Source: Rodentibacter caecimuris (lineage in GTDB: Bacteria; Pseudomonadota; Gammaproteobacteria; Enterobacterales; Pasteurellaceae). Taken from it: a stretch of DNA of 64,000 nt. Numbering within the stretch: the stretch's first letter is position 1; every line of letters begins with the position of its first letter. The stretch covers positions 62,001 to 126,000 of the forward strand of contig MLAA01000005.1 of the NCBI GenBank assembly GCA_001998905.1, in the 5' to 3' direction. This document shows positions 1 through 10,153 of the stretch, piece after piece. The notes under the pieces were generated by a model, which was not told where the DNA came from, did no database searches, and worked only from the letters and a program-made list of their open reading frames with translations. The position numbers and the translations under genes were made by a program.

Positions 1-130
1 TGGCATTTTCTGTAAAATATGCCTAAAAATAGCCGCACTTTAACAGCTGTTTAAACTAAGAGATATTTTTTGCTAGTCGCAATCCAGAAAATAAAGCGAC
101 ATTTTAACTATTTATTGAAAGGAAAACATT

Positions 131-2275
131 GTGAATCCAATTGTTAAACAATTTAAATACGGTCAACATACCGTTACTTTAGAAACGGGAGCTATTGCTC
201 GTCAAGCGACCGCTGCGGTAATGGCAAGTATGGATGACACTGCGGTGTTTGTTACCGTAGTTGCTAAAAAAGAGATAAAAGAAGGACAAGATTTTTTCCC
301 GCTAACGGTCAATTATCAAGAAAGAACTTATGCTGCAGGGCGTATTCCGGGTGGTTTTTTTAAACGTGAAGGTCGTCCGTCTGAAGGGGAAACATTAATT
401 GCACGTTTAATTGATCGACCTATTCGTCCATTGTTTCCAGAAGGTTTCGTGAATGAAATTCAAATTGTTGCTACTGTTGTTTCGGTAAATCCGCAAATTA
501 GCCCGGATTTAGTTGCAATGATAGGTGCGTCTGCCGCACTTTCTCTTTCCGGTGTACCTTTCAATGGTCCTATTGGTGCTGCTCGAGTTGGTTTTATTAA
601 CGACCAATTCGTTTTAAATCCAACTATTAACGAACAAAAACAAAGTCGTTTGGATTTGGTTGTTGCTGGAACGGATAAAGCCGTGTTAATGGTGGAGTCC
701 GAAGCTGATATTTTAACAGAAGAACAGATGCTAGCAGCAGTGGTATTCGGTCATCAACAACAGCAAGTAGTTATTGATGCTATTAAAGAGTTTGCACAAG
801 AAGCTGGTAAGCCTCGCTGGGATTGGGTTGCTCCGCAAGTTAATACTGAGTTAATTGAAAAGGTAAAAGCTATTGCAGAATCTCGTTTGGGAGAAGCTTA
901 TCGCATTACGGAAAAGCAAGCTCGTTATGAACAAATTGATGCAATTAAAGCGGATGTGGTTGCACAATTAACCTCGGTTGAATCTGTTGAAAGTGAAGAA
1001 ATTAGCGAAGGAAAAGTCATTGATATTTTCACCGCACTTGAAAGCCAAATTGTACGTGGACGTATTTTAAATGGTGAACCTCGTATTGATGGGCGTACCG
1101 TTGATACGGTGAGAGCGTTGGATATTTGCACTGGCGTATTACCTCGTACTCATGGTTCAGCAATTTTTACTCGTGGTGAAACTCAGGCATTAGCGGTTGC
1201 AACTTTGGGGACCGAACGTGATGCTCAGATTATCGATGAATTAACTGGCGAACGTTCTGATCATTTCTTATTCCACTATAATTTTCCTCCTTATTCCGTT
1301 GGTGAAACCGGTATGATTGGATCACCTAAACGTCGTGAAATTGGGCATGGTCGCCTTGCCAAACGCGGTGTCGCAGCTGTTATGCCGACCTTAGCCGAAT
1401 TCCCTTATGTTGTGCGTGTTGTTTCCGAAATTACCGAATCTAATGGCTCCTCTTCTATGGCATCGGTATGTGGCGCATCATTGGCTTTGATGGACGCTGG
1501 CGTGCCAATTAAATCGGCCGTTGCGGGTATTGCTATGGGGTTAGTGAAAGAAGATGATAAATTTGTTGTACTTTCTGACATTCTTGGGGATGAAGATCAT
1601 TTAGGTGATATGGATTTCAAAGTAGCTGGAACTCGTGAAGGGGTTACTGCACTACAAATGGATATTAAAATTGAAGGCATTACTGCTGAAATTATGCAAA
1701 TTGCATTAAATCAAGCAAAGAGCGCAAGAATGCATATTTTAGGGGTAATGGAACAGGCTATTCCTGCACCTCGATCCGACATTTCCGATTATGCACCTCG
1801 TATTCATACAATGAAAATTGAACCGAAGAAAATTAAAGATGTAATAGGTAAAGGTGGGGCAACAATTCGGGCTTTAACAGAAGAAACCAATACATCGATT
1901 GATATTGATGATGACGGCACGGTGAAAATTGCGGCAGTGGATAGTAATGCTGCGAAAGAAGTTATGGCGCGTATCGAAGAGATAGTCGCTGAAGTTGAGG
2001 CTGGTGCAATTTATAAAGGTAAAGTTACCCGATTAGCTGACTTTGGTGCTTTTGTTTCTATTGTAGGTAACAAAGAAGGTTTAGTTCACATTTCACAAAT
2101 TTCTGAAGAACGTGTAGAAAAAGTTAGCGACTATCTTCAAGTTGGTCAAGAAGTGCAGGTTAAAGTTGTTGAAATTGATAGACAAGGACGTATTCGCTTA
2201 ACTATGAAAGATCTTGCACCGAAACAAGAATCCGTCGTAATAGAAGAAATTGTTCCTTCTGAACCACAAGAATAA
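131..2275 (+). CDS. pnp: Polyribonucleotide nucleotidyltransferase (PNPase)
   Basis: PNPase degrades RNA 3'->5' by phosphorolysis in the cytoplasm, usually as a trimer within the RNA degradosome. The 714-residue product has the full family layout: two RNase PH-like cores (about 5-140 and 320-550), a KH domain (GKGG loop near 577) and a C-terminal S1 domain from about residue 622 ([18 protein letters not shown]). The start is GTG, with an AAAGGA ribosome site 7 nt upstream. nlpI and the helicase deaD follow in the same direction, as in many gammaproteobacteria. The gene usually upstream, rpsO, is not in the first 130 bases. Confidence 0.97.
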   Translation: MNPIVKQFKYGQHTVTLETGAIARQATAAVMASMDDTAVFVTVVAKKEIKEGQDFFPLTVNYQERTYAAGRIPGGFFKREGRPSEGETLIARLIDRPIRPLFPEGFVNEIQIVATVVSVNPQISPDLVAMIGASAALSLSGVPFNGPIGAARVGFINDQFVLNPTINEQKQSRLDLVVAGTDKAVLMVESEADILTEEQMLAAVVFGHQQQQVVIDAIKEFAQEAGKPRWDWVAPQVNTELIEKVKAIAESRLGEAYRITEKQARYEQIDAIKADVVAQLTSVESVESEEISEGKVIDIFTALESQIVRGRILNGEPRIDGRTVDTVRALDICTGVLPRTHGSAIFTRGETQALAVATLGTERDAQIIDELTGERSDHFLFHYNFPPYSVGETGMIGSPKRREIGHGRLAKRGVAAVMPTLAEFPYVVRVVSEITESNGSSSMASVCGASLALMDAGVPIKSAVAGIAMGLVKEDDKFVVLSDILGDEDHLGDMDFKVAGTREGVTALQMDIKIEGITAEIMQIALNQAKSARMHILGVMEQAIPAPRSDISDYAPRIHTMKIEPKKIKDVIGKGGATIRALTEETNTSIDIDDDGTVKIAAVDSNAAKEVMARIEEIVAEVEAGAIYKGKVTRLADFGAFVSIVGNKEGLVHISQISEERVEKVSDYLQVGQEVQVKVVEIDRQGRIRLTMKDLAPKQESVVIEEIVPSEPQE

Positions 2276-2301
2276 TTTTATTCAATATAGAATAAAAATT
2301 G

Positions 2302-2326
2302 AAGGGTAAGTATCTGACTTACCCTT
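2302..2326 (+). terminator. Hairpin after pnp
   Basis: Nine-bp perfect stem (AAGGGTAAG / CTTACCCTT) 27 nt after the pnp stop. No clear U-run follows, so it may be a 3'-end stabiliser or a weak terminator. Confidence 0.45.
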
Positions 2327-2404
2327 AAAACTTACAATAGCTTAGCTTACTGTTAACGTATAATTACGATAAACTGAGCGTATTTACTAATGAAGTAAAA
2401 ATAA

Positions 2405-3313
2405 ATGCAACATTCTCGGTTGTTACACACCCTGGCTTATTTGCTCGGTTTGTTTTTTATTGCCGTTCTTAATGGTTGTGTTCATTCAAATGAACATTTT
2501 ATTGCTAAAAATAAAGTCGTGCTTGCCGAACAAACTCCGAACAGTCATTTTGAACAAGAAATTATGATTGTACGTATTAGCCAGGTTTTACTTGTCAGCA
2601 AAATGACGGATAAGGAACGTGCGGCTTTATATTTCGAACGTGGTGTCTTATATGATTCACTGGGACTTTGGGGATTAGCGCGCTATGACTTTGCTCAAGC
2701 CCTGGCACTTCAACCGAAAATGGCAGCAGTCTATAATTATTTAGGACTTTATTTATTACTTGAAGAAGATTATGACAGTGCATTAGAAACTTTTAATGTA
2801 GTGTTTGAATTAGACCCAAGTTATGACTATGCTTACCTAAATAGAGGACTAAATTTTTACTATATTGGGCGTCATAATCTTGCACAGCAGGATCTGCTTC
2901 GTTTTTATCAAGCGGATAAGAATGATCCTTATCGAGTATTATGGCTTTATTTTAATGAACTAAAATTTGCTCCTCAACAGGCAAAAAGTAACTTGGCATT
3001 GCGTGCTAAAGGGCTTTCCGATGAATTTTGGGGAACTAAAATTGTTCAATATTATTTAGGTAATCTTTCAATCGGCAAGTTATACCAAAAAGCGCAACAA
3101 TTTGCAGAAATGTCAAGTGTGCAATATGCTGAGGTACTCACCGAAACCTATTTTTATCTAGCAAAACAAAAACTCAATCTAGGGCAAATTGATGAAGCAG
3201 CTGCTTTATTTAAACTTGCAATGGCAAACCAGGTGTATAACTTTGTTGAGTATCGTTTTGCAGCGTTTGAACTGAAAAAACTGAAACCAGTTAGAACAGA
3301 AAACGAGCAGTAA
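2405..3313 (+). CDS. nlpI: Lipoprotein NlpI, TPR adaptor
   Basis: This is an outer-membrane lipoprotein built of TPR helices. In E. coli it scaffolds peptidoglycan hydrolases and feeds the endopeptidase MepS to the protease Prc. The signal peptide ends in a lipobox L-N-G-C (Cys25). TPR-like repeats run through about residues 68-175 (for example YNYLGLYLLLEEDYDSAL). The length of 302 aa is close to E. coli NlpI. Its place between pnp and deaD is the conserved one. A weak stem (CGCAGT/ACTGTG plus U4) near 3317-3341 may end the transcript. Confidence 0.93.
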   Translation: MQHSRLLHTLAYLLGLFFIAVLNGCVHSNEHFIAKNKVVLAEQTPNSHFEQEIMIVRISQVLLVSKMTDKERAALYFERGVLYDSLGLWGLARYDFAQALALQPKMAAVYNYLGLYLLLEEDYDSALETFNVVFELDPSYDYAYLNRGLNFYYIGRHNLAQQDLLRFYQADKNDPYRVLWLYFNELKFAPQQAKSNLALRAKGLSDEFWGTKIVQYYLGNLSIGKLYQKAQQFAEMSSVQYAEVLTETYFYLAKQKLNLGQIDEAAALFKLAMANQVYNFVEYRFAAFELKKLKPVRTENEQ

Positions 3314-3406
3314 AACCGCAGTCATAAATTACTGTGTTTTTACTAACTCAGGCATTGGCACCGAAAGCCCATATTGAGCTTTCCTTATTTATATTCGAGT
3401 ATTTTA

Positions 3407-5209
3407 ATGACAGAAAACATTACTTTTAATGAACTGGGCTTACCAGATTTCATTCTAAAAGCCGTTTCAGATCTTGGATTTGAAACGCCTTCCCCCATTC
3501 AACAAATTTGTATCCCTTATTTATTAAACGGTAACGATGTATTGGGAATGGCACAAACCGGAAGCGGAAAAACAGCGGCTTTTTCTTTACCTTTATTGGC
3601 CCAAATTAATAGCGAACAAAAACATCCACAAATGTTAGTAATGGCGCCGACGAGAGAGCTTGCTATTCAAGTTGCAGATGCTTGCGAGCAGTTTATCAGA
3701 TATACTCAGGGAGTGCGTATTGTTACCATTTACGGAGGACAACGCTATGACATCCAGTTGCGAGCATTAAAACAAGGTGCGCAGGTAGTCGTAGGAACTC
3801 CAGGAAGGATTTTAGACCATATTCGTCGAGGAACATTAAATCTTTCTGAATTAAAATTCATTGTCTTGGATGAAGCTGATGAAATGTTGCGTATGGGCTT
3901 TATTGATGATGTCGAAACTGTTATGGCAGAGTTGCCGGAAAATCACCAAACTGCATTGTTTTCCGCTACAATGCCAGAACCTATTCGCAGAATAACCAAA
4001 CGCTTTATGAAAGATCCGAAAGAGGTCAAAATCAAAGCTACTCAACAAAGTGCACCGGATATTGAACAAAGCTGTTGGTATGTCCATGGATTCCGTAAAA
4101 ATGATGCCTTATTACGTTTCCTTGAGGTAGAGAATTTTGATGCAGCGATTATTTTCGCTCGTACCAAAACTGCGACATTGGATATTACTGAATTATTGGA
4201 AAAAAACGGCTTCCGCTCGGCTGCATTAAACGGAGATATGACTCAACAGTTGCGTGAACAGACTCTTGATCGTTTACGTAATGGAAGCCTTGATATTGTA
4301 GTTGCAACTGATGTTGCTGCGCGTGGTATTGATATTGAGAGAATTAGTTTAGTCGTAAACTATGATATCCCTCTAGATGCCGAATCTTATGTTCATAGAA
4401 TTGGACGGACTGGCAGAGCAGGTCGTTCTGGGCGAGCATTACTCTTTGTTGAGCCACGTGAACGTCGTTTATTACGCAATATTGAACATTTGGTGAAGAA
4501 ACCGATTCCGGAAGTAGCACTACCAAATCATCTTATGCTACAAGAATGTCGTCGTGAGAAATTTAAGCAAAGAATTACTCAACAGTTAGAACATCACGAT
4601 TTAGAACTTTATCGTAGCTTACTGGAAGATTTATTTACAGCTGATCAAGATCAGGAAGATATTGCTGCGGCGATGTTAATGTTATTACAAGGTAAGCAAA
4701 AATTAATTTTACCACCGGATCCTATCATAGAAAAACGTGCTCGCCGTAATGAGCGTAGTGATCGAAAAGAGCGTCGTGAAAATCCACGCTCTGGCGAACG
4801 TAGAGGTTATGGCACTCCGCAGCCAATGGATTTATATCGTATTGAAGTCGGTCGTGCTGATGGGATTGAAGTTCGTCATATTGTTGGTGCTATCGCCAAT
4901 GAAGGAGATATTAATAGTCGATATATCGGACACATTAAATTATATGATAATCACTCTACTGTCGAACTTCCACAAGGAATGCCTAAGGAGTTGTTACGCC
5001 AATTTGGAAAAACTCGAATTCTCAACAAACAAATGCAAATGTCTTTTATTGGTGAAGTGAAATCTACTGCTTCCAGTGGTGGATCTGACGGAAAACGCTC
5101 GGAAAGAGGCAATAAAAACGAACGTGGCAGAGGGGGAAAAGAGCGTAAATTTAGTGAAAAAAATAACCGCACTTTTAGTGAAGGCTCACGAAAATTTTCA
5201 CGTTATTAA
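3407..5209 (+). CDS. deaD: ATP-dependent RNA helicase DeaD/CsdA
   Basis: A cold-shock DEAD-box helicase that unwinds structured RNA for ribosome assembly and mRNA decay. It has the Q motif, Walker A AQTGSGKT, the DEAD box (VLDEADEM), SAT, and motif [13 protein letters not shown]. After these come the DeaD-type dimerisation and RNA-binding domains ([18 protein letters not shown], about residues 480-560) and an Arg/Lys/Ser/Gly-rich tail. An in-frame TTG at 3374 would add 11 residues. The ATG at 3407 gives the family N-terminus [12 protein letters not shown] and is preferred, although no strong ribosome site is visible. Confidence 0.95.
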   Translation: MTENITFNELGLPDFILKAVSDLGFETPSPIQQICIPYLLNGNDVLGMAQTGSGKTAAFSLPLLAQINSEQKHPQMLVMAPTRELAIQVADACEQFIRYTQGVRIVTIYGGQRYDIQLRALKQGAQVVVGTPGRILDHIRRGTLNLSELKFIVLDEADEMLRMGFIDDVETVMAELPENHQTALFSATMPEPIRRITKRFMKDPKEVKIKATQQSAPDIEQSCWYVHGFRKNDALLRFLEVENFDAAIIFARTKTATLDITELLEKNGFRSAALNGDMTQQLREQTLDRLRNGSLDIVVATDVAARGIDIERISLVVNYDIPLDAESYVHRIGRTGRAGRSGRALLFVEPRERRLLRNIEHLVKKPIPEVALPNHLMLQECRREKFKQRITQQLEHHDLELYRSLLEDLFTADQDQEDIAAAMLMLLQGKQKLILPPDPIIEKRARRNERSDRKERRENPRSGERRGYGTPQPMDLYRIEVGRADGIEVRHIVGAIANEGDINSRYIGHIKLYDNHSTVELPQGMPKELLRQFGKTRILNKQMQMSFIGEVKSTASSGGSDGKRSERGNKNERGRGGKERKFSEKNNRTFSEGSRKFSRY

Positions 5210-5222
5210 ATCTTGATTACTC

Positions 5223-5262
5223 TTATGGCGGCTATCTGTCGCCATAATTTCTTTCTATTTTC
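5223..5262 (+). terminator. Rho-independent terminator of deaD
   Basis: Eight-bp perfect stem TTATGGCG/CGCCATAA (5223-5247) followed by a T-rich tract, 14 nt after the deaD stop. Confidence 0.7.
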
Positions 5263-5340
5263 CATTTTACAAATTTGATTTGTCTCTTGTCGGTATTCCC
5301 GATAAAATCCGTTCATCTTTATTTATCAGGTTAACTGCGT

Positions 5341-6795
5341 TTGAAAGGTTTATTTTTACGAAGTATTATGGCACTTGCCCTTTTTTTATGGGCGATTGAT
5401 ATGGTTTTTCCTTGGCAAAAAATTATGCGGAGTGAAGAAAACCAGTATTCGGCAATTCAGTTAAGAAAAAACTTAATTGTTGGTACGATTAATAATCCAA
5501 TTTCCTACTTTATCAATGCGACGGGAGAGTCTGGTCTAGAATACGAATTGGCAAAACAATTTGCCGAGTATTTGGGCGTTAATTTAAAAATTAAAGTTTT
5601 AGATAGTACTGAAGCACTTTTTACAGCATTAGAAAATCATGAAATTGATATTGCTGCTGCGAATATTCGTTTTCAACCTAAACGTGTTGAAGAATTTCAA
5701 ATAGGTCCAGCTTATGGATCCGCGTCTTGGCAATTAGTTTATCGCAAAGAAGGGCCTCGTCCTAGAAATTTAGCTGAAATTGATCAGTTAGTTATTTTTA
5801 ATAATTCGGAACTCAATGGATTATTAACGGAAGCACAAAAAGAATACTCTAATTTAAAATGGCAAATTAATCCGCAAGTGACTCAAGAGGAACTTCTTTT
5901 GCAAGTTGCAGAAGGTAAGCTGGATTACACTATTGCTAATTCTGTTGAGGTTGCTGCCGCTCGACAAATCCGTCCTCAATTGGCGGTAAGTTTTGATCTC
6001 ACCGATGAAGCGACAGTTCATTGGTATTTGGCAAGTAGTTCTTACAGTGAATTGCAAGCGAGCCTACTGGATTTTATGAATAATGCCCTAGAAACAGGTC
6101 TTATGGCTCGTTTAGAAGAAAAGTATTTCCGCCACATTTCTCAATTTGATTATGTGGATACTCGCTCCTATATGAATGCGATTGAAAAGGTATTGCCTAA
6201 ATTTCAACCATTATTTGAGAAATATAAAGGAGAGCTTGATTGGCGATTACTAGCAGCTGTTGCTTATCAAGAGTCTCATTGGATACCAGATGCGACTTCC
6301 CCCACAGGCGTTCGAGGCATTATGATGCTGACAAAAGATACGGCTGATCGAATGAAAATTACTGATCGAACGGATCCGGAACAAAGTATTAAGGCTGGTT
6401 CGGAATATCTACATTGGCTGATCTCGCAAATTCCAGATACCGTGCCGCAAGAAGATCGAATTTGGTATGCGCTTTCCGCCTATAATATGGGCTTGGGACA
6501 TTTGCTGGATGCTCGTCGTTTAACCAAAAATTTAGGTGGAAATCCTGATAATTGGCTGGATGTAAAGAAAAATCTGCCGCTGTTAGCAGAAAAACGCTAT
6601 TATTCAAATCTAAAATATGGTTATGCACGAGGCTATGAAGCCCAACAATATGTGGAAAATATTCGCCGTTATATGAACGGGATAATGAATTATCATCGTG
6701 TACAAGAAAATACTATTGGTTCAGAAACTGTGATAGATATTGATAAAAGAGCTGGTAAAAATCTAAATGAATTTCCACAAAGGTTCATTAAATAA
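5341..6795 (+). CDS. mltF: Membrane-bound lytic murein transglycosylase F
   Basis: MltF cleaves the MurNAc-GlcNAc bond of peptidoglycan to give 1,6-anhydro ends. An N-terminal hydrophobic anchor is followed by an SBP_bac_3-like regulatory domain (about 45-265) and a C-terminal SLT domain (about 295-450). The catalytic Glu is in YQESHW and the SLT motif is [12 protein letters not shown]. The 484-aa length fits the family. The start is TTG directly after an AGG-rich stretch and gives a plausible membrane anchor. There is no lipobox Cys. Confidence 0.93.
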   Translation: MKGLFLRSIMALALFLWAIDMVFPWQKIMRSEENQYSAIQLRKNLIVGTINNPISYFINATGESGLEYELAKQFAEYLGVNLKIKVLDSTEALFTALENHEIDIAAANIRFQPKRVEEFQIGPAYGSASWQLVYRKEGPRPRNLAEIDQLVIFNNSELNGLLTEAQKEYSNLKWQINPQVTQEELLLQVAEGKLDYTIANSVEVAAARQIRPQLAVSFDLTDEATVHWYLASSSYSELQASLLDFMNNALETGLMARLEEKYFRHISQFDYVDTRSYMNAIEKVLPKFQPLFEKYKGELDWRLLAAVAYQESHWIPDATSPTGVRGIMMLTKDTADRMKITDRTDPEQSIKAGSEYLHWLISQIPDTVPQEDRIWYALSAYNMGLGHLLDARRLTKNLGGNPDNWLDVKKNLPLLAEKRYYSNLKYGYARGYEAQQYVENIRRYMNGIMNYHRVQENTIGSETVIDIDKRAGKNLNEFPQRFIK

Positions 6796-6818
6796 AAGAA
6801 TGTAATTAAGGAAAGAAA

Positions 6819-6971
6819 ATGAGAAAACGTAAAACTTTTATGAAAACAGGTCAAAAGAGACTCTCTCAAATCACTGTTTCGCGTAATCTGCGTTTGCGAC
6901 GGTTGAAACGTTATAAGTATAAAATTTTTGAACGTCATGCATTGCAATTTGTTGTTCAAGATATTTGTTAA
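6819..6971 (+). CDS. Small basic hypothetical protein, 50 aa
   Basis: A 50-codon ORF 23 nt after mltF, with an AAGGA ribosome site 6 nt before its ATG and a strong terminator starting 6 nt after its stop. The product has 16 Lys/Arg and only two acidic residues (starts MRKRKTFMKTGQK, ends FVVQDIC), with no signal peptide or membrane segment. It does not resemble ArfA or any ribosomal protein I recognise. Signals at both ends suggest a real gene cotranscribed with mltF. Its function is unknown; nucleic-acid or ribosome binding is a guess from charge alone. Confidence 0.6.
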   Translation: MRKRKTFMKTGQKRLSQITVSRNLRLRRLKRYKYKIFERHALQFVVQDIC

Positions 6972-6976
6972 TCAAT

Positions 6977-7020
6977 TTCCCCCTGTTAGCCTTTATATTA
7001 AGTTTAGGGGGAATTTTTTT
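6977..7020. terminator. Terminator between the small ORF and the DUF535 gene
   Basis: Eight-bp stem TTCCCCCT/AGGGGGAA with an AT-rich loop and seven T residues. It sits between convergent genes and best suits plus-strand transcripts from mltF and the small ORF. Confidence 0.8.
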
Positions 7021-7022
7021 AG

Positions 7023-7904
7023 TTAACCATTTAGAACAACCGGAATTTCAGCATTCAAGCGATCAAACATTTCATACCGTTTACGATACATTGAACGTTT
7101 TTTACTTGGAATATCATCAAGAGATTTTCGGCTAATTTCTGTATTTAACCGCCAGTAGCCTTGTCTTAGCTTAGCTTCATTTTCTTGCCAGAATTCATCA
7201 TAATTGAATTTAATGTCATTTCTGGAGGATAATCGATATTTTCCTTGGTATTTATGTGGGATGCCAATTAACTCGCAATTCCAATATGTAGCCAGTAATT
7301 TAAACACATGAACCAACATAAACATTGGCCGAACACCATGTAATGCTTTTGTTGCTTGTTTTACCACTTGTTGCGAATCGTCATAAGAAGGTCCTTGTAT
7401 AGAGGCTATCAGTAGTTTATTCGGCGCAATAAAAGTAAAAGAGGCATCATATATTCGCTGTTTATCCTCCGTTTCAATATTAATCGAGAAATAGCCTTCA
7501 AAAGGATCAATTCGATTTAAGTTAATATTTAAGTATAGGTTATCCGTGAGTTGAGAAAGTCGAATACTCTGTTGTGATAGTAATTTTCTGCAAAAATCTT
7601 CTCCCAAATATTGCTCGAATAAAACTAAATTTTCGGTAATAGCCTGTAACCGTTGAGACGCAGAGAAACGTTTGTCGCAATAAGTCATTAGTAATGAATT
7701 AAAACGGTATTGCTGTAACTTAAATAATTGATCCCAAAATGCCGATTGATTCAAGAAATTAATCAATTTTTGGCAGGATTGCCGATAAATTCGAGTGTAT
7801 AATTCATAGCGTAATCTTTCCCGAAAATGCTTAAGAAACTTTTTATTTTTGGCGTCGGGAGACATTTCATCAAACGTAGGAAAAGTAATTTTTTGTGCAC
7901 TCAT
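7023..7904 (-). CDS. DUF535 (VirK/YbjX family) protein
   Basis: A 293-residue protein of the DUF535 family, which includes VirK of Shigella and YbjX of Salmonella and E. coli. Those have been linked to virulence-factor display and envelope stress, but the biochemistry is unresolved. Family features are the central block ending SFTFIAPNKLLIASIQGP, the segment GVRPMFMLVHVFKLLA, the Cys/His stretch NCELIGIPHKYQ, and a basic C-terminus (IPSKKRSMYRKRYEM). No signal peptide is seen. It is downstream of rpsT on the same strand but separated by a strong terminator. Confidence 0.85.
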   Translation of the reverse strand: MSAQKITFPTFDEMSPDAKNKKFLKHFRERLRYELYTRIYRQSCQKLINFLNQSAFWDQLFKLQQYRFNSLLMTYCDKRFSASQRLQAITENLVLFEQYLGEDFCRKLLSQQSIRLSQLTDNLYLNINLNRIDPFEGYFSINIETEDKQRIYDASFTFIAPNKLLIASIQGPSYDDSQQVVKQATKALHGVRPMFMLVHVFKLLATYWNCELIGIPHKYQGKYRLSSRNDIKFNYDEFWQENEAKLRQGYWRLNTEISRKSLDDIPSKKRSMYRKRYEMFDRLNAEIPVVLNG

Positions 7905-7943
7905 ATAAAACTCCCAAATAGTTCAGTTCAATAAACATAAAAC

Positions 7944-7968
7944 AAAAAAACCGCACTAAAAGTGCGGT
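7944..7968 (-). terminator. Paired-USS terminator of rpsT
   Basis: Inverted uptake-signal pair (ACCGCACT / AGTGCGGT, 7950-7968, 3-nt loop). On the minus strand it is followed by seven T residues, giving a textbook intrinsic terminator 30 nt after the rpsT stop. Confidence 0.88.
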
Positions 7969-7997
7969 CAAATTTAAAAAACGTTTTACAAATTAAA

Positions 7998-8261
7998 TTA
8001 GGCTAATTTTTTAATTTGAGCAACTAATTTAGATTTATGGTTTGCCGCTTTATTTGCGTGAATTAAGCCTTTAGAAGCCATTCTGTCCACCACTTTTTGC
8101 ATTTCTACGAATGCAGTTTCGGCAGCCGCTTTATCGCCTGCTGCAACTTGTGCATAAACTTTTTTAATGTAAGTACGCATCATTGAGCGTTGGCTCGCAT
8201 TGTGTTGACGGCGTTTTTCTGATTGAATCGCACGTTTTTTTGCTGACTTGATATTAGCCAA
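7998..8261 (-). CDS. rpsT: 30S ribosomal protein S20
   Basis: S20 is a small, Lys/Arg-rich protein that binds 16S rRNA early in 30S assembly. The product ([20 protein letters not shown] onward, 87 codons) matches the family along its length. The start is set to the TTG at 8261, because AGGAG (8269-8273) lies 7 nt upstream of it. The in-frame TTG at 8267 is too close to that site. E. coli rpsT also uses a rare UUG start, tied there to autogenous control. murJ is transcribed divergently. Confidence 0.96.
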   Translation of the reverse strand: MANIKSAKKRAIQSEKRRQHNASQRSMMRTYIKKVYAQVAAGDKAAAETAFVEMQKVVDRMASKGLIHANKAANHKSKLVAQIKKLA

Positions 8262-8518
8262 GGTCAAACTCCTAAAATATCTGTTAGTTAATTACGACAA
8301 AAAATAGGGCGTAGAATATGCCGATTTTTTATACTTTTGTCAATGAGAATTTGTGTAGATTTCGGTGAGACACAACCGAAAGTAAGCATCGTTAGTTCCT
8401 TTCAATAGACTCACACAAACGATGTGGACCAAATTTTATCAGTTTTTTTATTTGGAATATAGCGTAAAAACAAAATTTCTATACAATTAGCAAAAAATTT
8501 CATCAAGAGAGCCTCATT

Positions 8519-10090
8519 TTGAGTAAACGACTTTTAAGATCCGGTATTATTGTGAGTAGTATGACCTTGTTATCCAGAATATTAGGCTTATTACGGGACA
8601 TTGTGATTGCCCATTTGATTGGTGCTGGAGCTGCGGCAGATATTTTTTTATTTGCTAATCGAATTCCTAATTTTCTACGCCGATTATTTGCTGAAGGGGC
8701 GTTTTCACAGGCTTTTGTTCCAGTACTTGCCGAATATCAAAAGAGTGGTGATTTATCAAAAACACGGGAATTTATTGGTAAAGTATCCGGTACGTTAGGC
8801 GGTTTGGTCAGCATTGTTACTCTATTAGCAATGATTGGATCACCTATTGTTGCAGCAATTTTTGGTTTTGGTTGGTTTACAGATTGGCTAAATGGAGGAC
8901 CTGACGCTCACAAATTTGAGCAAGCCTCACTGTTACTGAAGATTACTTTTCCCTACCTTTGGTTTGTTACTTTCGTTGCTTTATCCGGCGCAGTGCTAAA
9001 TACTATCGGAAAATTCGGTGTAATGGCATTTTCGCCTGTGCTACTTAATATTGCGATGATTTCGACCGCTCTTTTTTTAGCTCCTCAGTTGAATAATCCT
9101 GATCTTGCTTTAGCTATCGGTATTTTTATGGGAGGATTGTTACAATTTCTATTTCAGATTCCGTTTCTAAAAAAAGCCGGGTTATTAGTAAAACCTAAAT
9201 GGGCCTGGAAGGATGAGGGGGTGGTTAAAATTCGTAAATTAATGATCCCCGCTTTATTTGGTGTTTCAGTCAGTCAAATCAATCTTTTATTAGATACTAT
9301 TATTGCCAGTTTTTTAATGACGGGTTCTATTAGTTGGTTATATTATTCCGATCGACTATTGGAGTTTCCGCTAGGTTTATTTGGTATTGCGATTTCTACC
9401 GTTATTCTTCCGACATTATCTCGTCATCATGTTAACCGAAGTGATGATGTACAACAAAGCATGCAGAACTTTCAACGAACCTTAGATTGGGGGATTAGAA
9501 TGATTTTATTGCTTGGGGTACCGGCTGCAATCGGAATTGCTGTATTGGCTCAACCGATGTTATTAGTGTTATTCATGCGTGGTAGTTTCACATTTAGTGA
9601 TGTACAAGCGGCATCTTATTCATTATGGGCATTTAATGCTGGATTGCTTAGCTTTATGCTCATTAAAATCTTAGCAAATGGGTATTATGCCCGCCAAGAT
9701 ACTAAAACACCAGTTAGAATCGGCATTATTGCGATGATTAGCAATATGGGCTTTAATATTCTTGTTGTTCCCTTCGGATATGTTGGTTTAGCTATGGCAT
9801 CCACTTTATCTGCTAGTCTTAATGCTTATTTACTCTATCGCGGTTTATTTAAAAATGGGATTTATTATTTTTCACAACAAAGTGCGGTCTTTTTTGGCAA
9901 AGTTTTTATTGCGGCAGCTGTGATGGGGATAGGAATTTGGAATTATTCGCCTGATTTAGCATATTGGGCTTCTCTTGATTTCTTTATGCGGCTTTACTGG
10001 CTTTTTTGGTTAATTGGATTTGCTGTGTTCATTTACCTTGCAATTCTATTCTTATTAGGCATACGCGCACACCATTTATCGGCAAGATAG
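8519..10090 (+). CDS. murJ: Lipid II flippase MurJ
   Basis: MurJ moves lipid II across the inner membrane for peptidoglycan synthesis. The 523-residue product is a polytopic MOP-superfamily protein with about 13-14 hydrophobic segments. The family N-terminus is clear (SGIIVSSMTLLSRILGLLRD), as are RIPNFLRRLFAEGAFSQAF and the later segment YYSDRLLEFPLGLFGIAI. The start is TTG with an AGAG ribosome-site core about 8 nt upstream. It is divergent from rpsT, as in E. coli relatives, and ribF and ileS follow. Confidence 0.95.
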   Translation: MSKRLLRSGIIVSSMTLLSRILGLLRDIVIAHLIGAGAAADIFLFANRIPNFLRRLFAEGAFSQAFVPVLAEYQKSGDLSKTREFIGKVSGTLGGLVSIVTLLAMIGSPIVAAIFGFGWFTDWLNGGPDAHKFEQASLLLKITFPYLWFVTFVALSGAVLNTIGKFGVMAFSPVLLNIAMISTALFLAPQLNNPDLALAIGIFMGGLLQFLFQIPFLKKAGLLVKPKWAWKDEGVVKIRKLMIPALFGVSVSQINLLLDTIIASFLMTGSISWLYYSDRLLEFPLGLFGIAISTVILPTLSRHHVNRSDDVQQSMQNFQRTLDWGIRMILLLGVPAAIGIAVLAQPMLLVLFMRGSFTFSDVQAASYSLWAFNAGLLSFMLIKILANGYYARQDTKTPVRIGIIAMISNMGFNILVVPFGYVGLAMASTLSASLNAYLLYRGLFKNGIYYFSQQSAVFFGKVFIAAAVMGIGIWNYSPDLAYWASLDFFMRLYWLFWLIGFAVFIYLAILFLLGIRAHHLSAR

Positions 10091-10153
10091 CAAGTGGAAG
10101 GCGATTAAATTTTAGCGTATAATGCGCCGATTGATTTTTGTTTGGATTCGTTA

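Noticed and set aside
4737..5060. A 107-codon frame inside deaD
   Set aside because: It overlaps the C-terminal half of deaD in another frame; deaD is clearly the real gene.
7950..7968. USS inverted pairs as mobile-element ends or CRISPR repeats
   Set aside because: Each is a lone dyad of the 9-bp uptake core placed at gene ends; there is no regular repeat-spacer structure.
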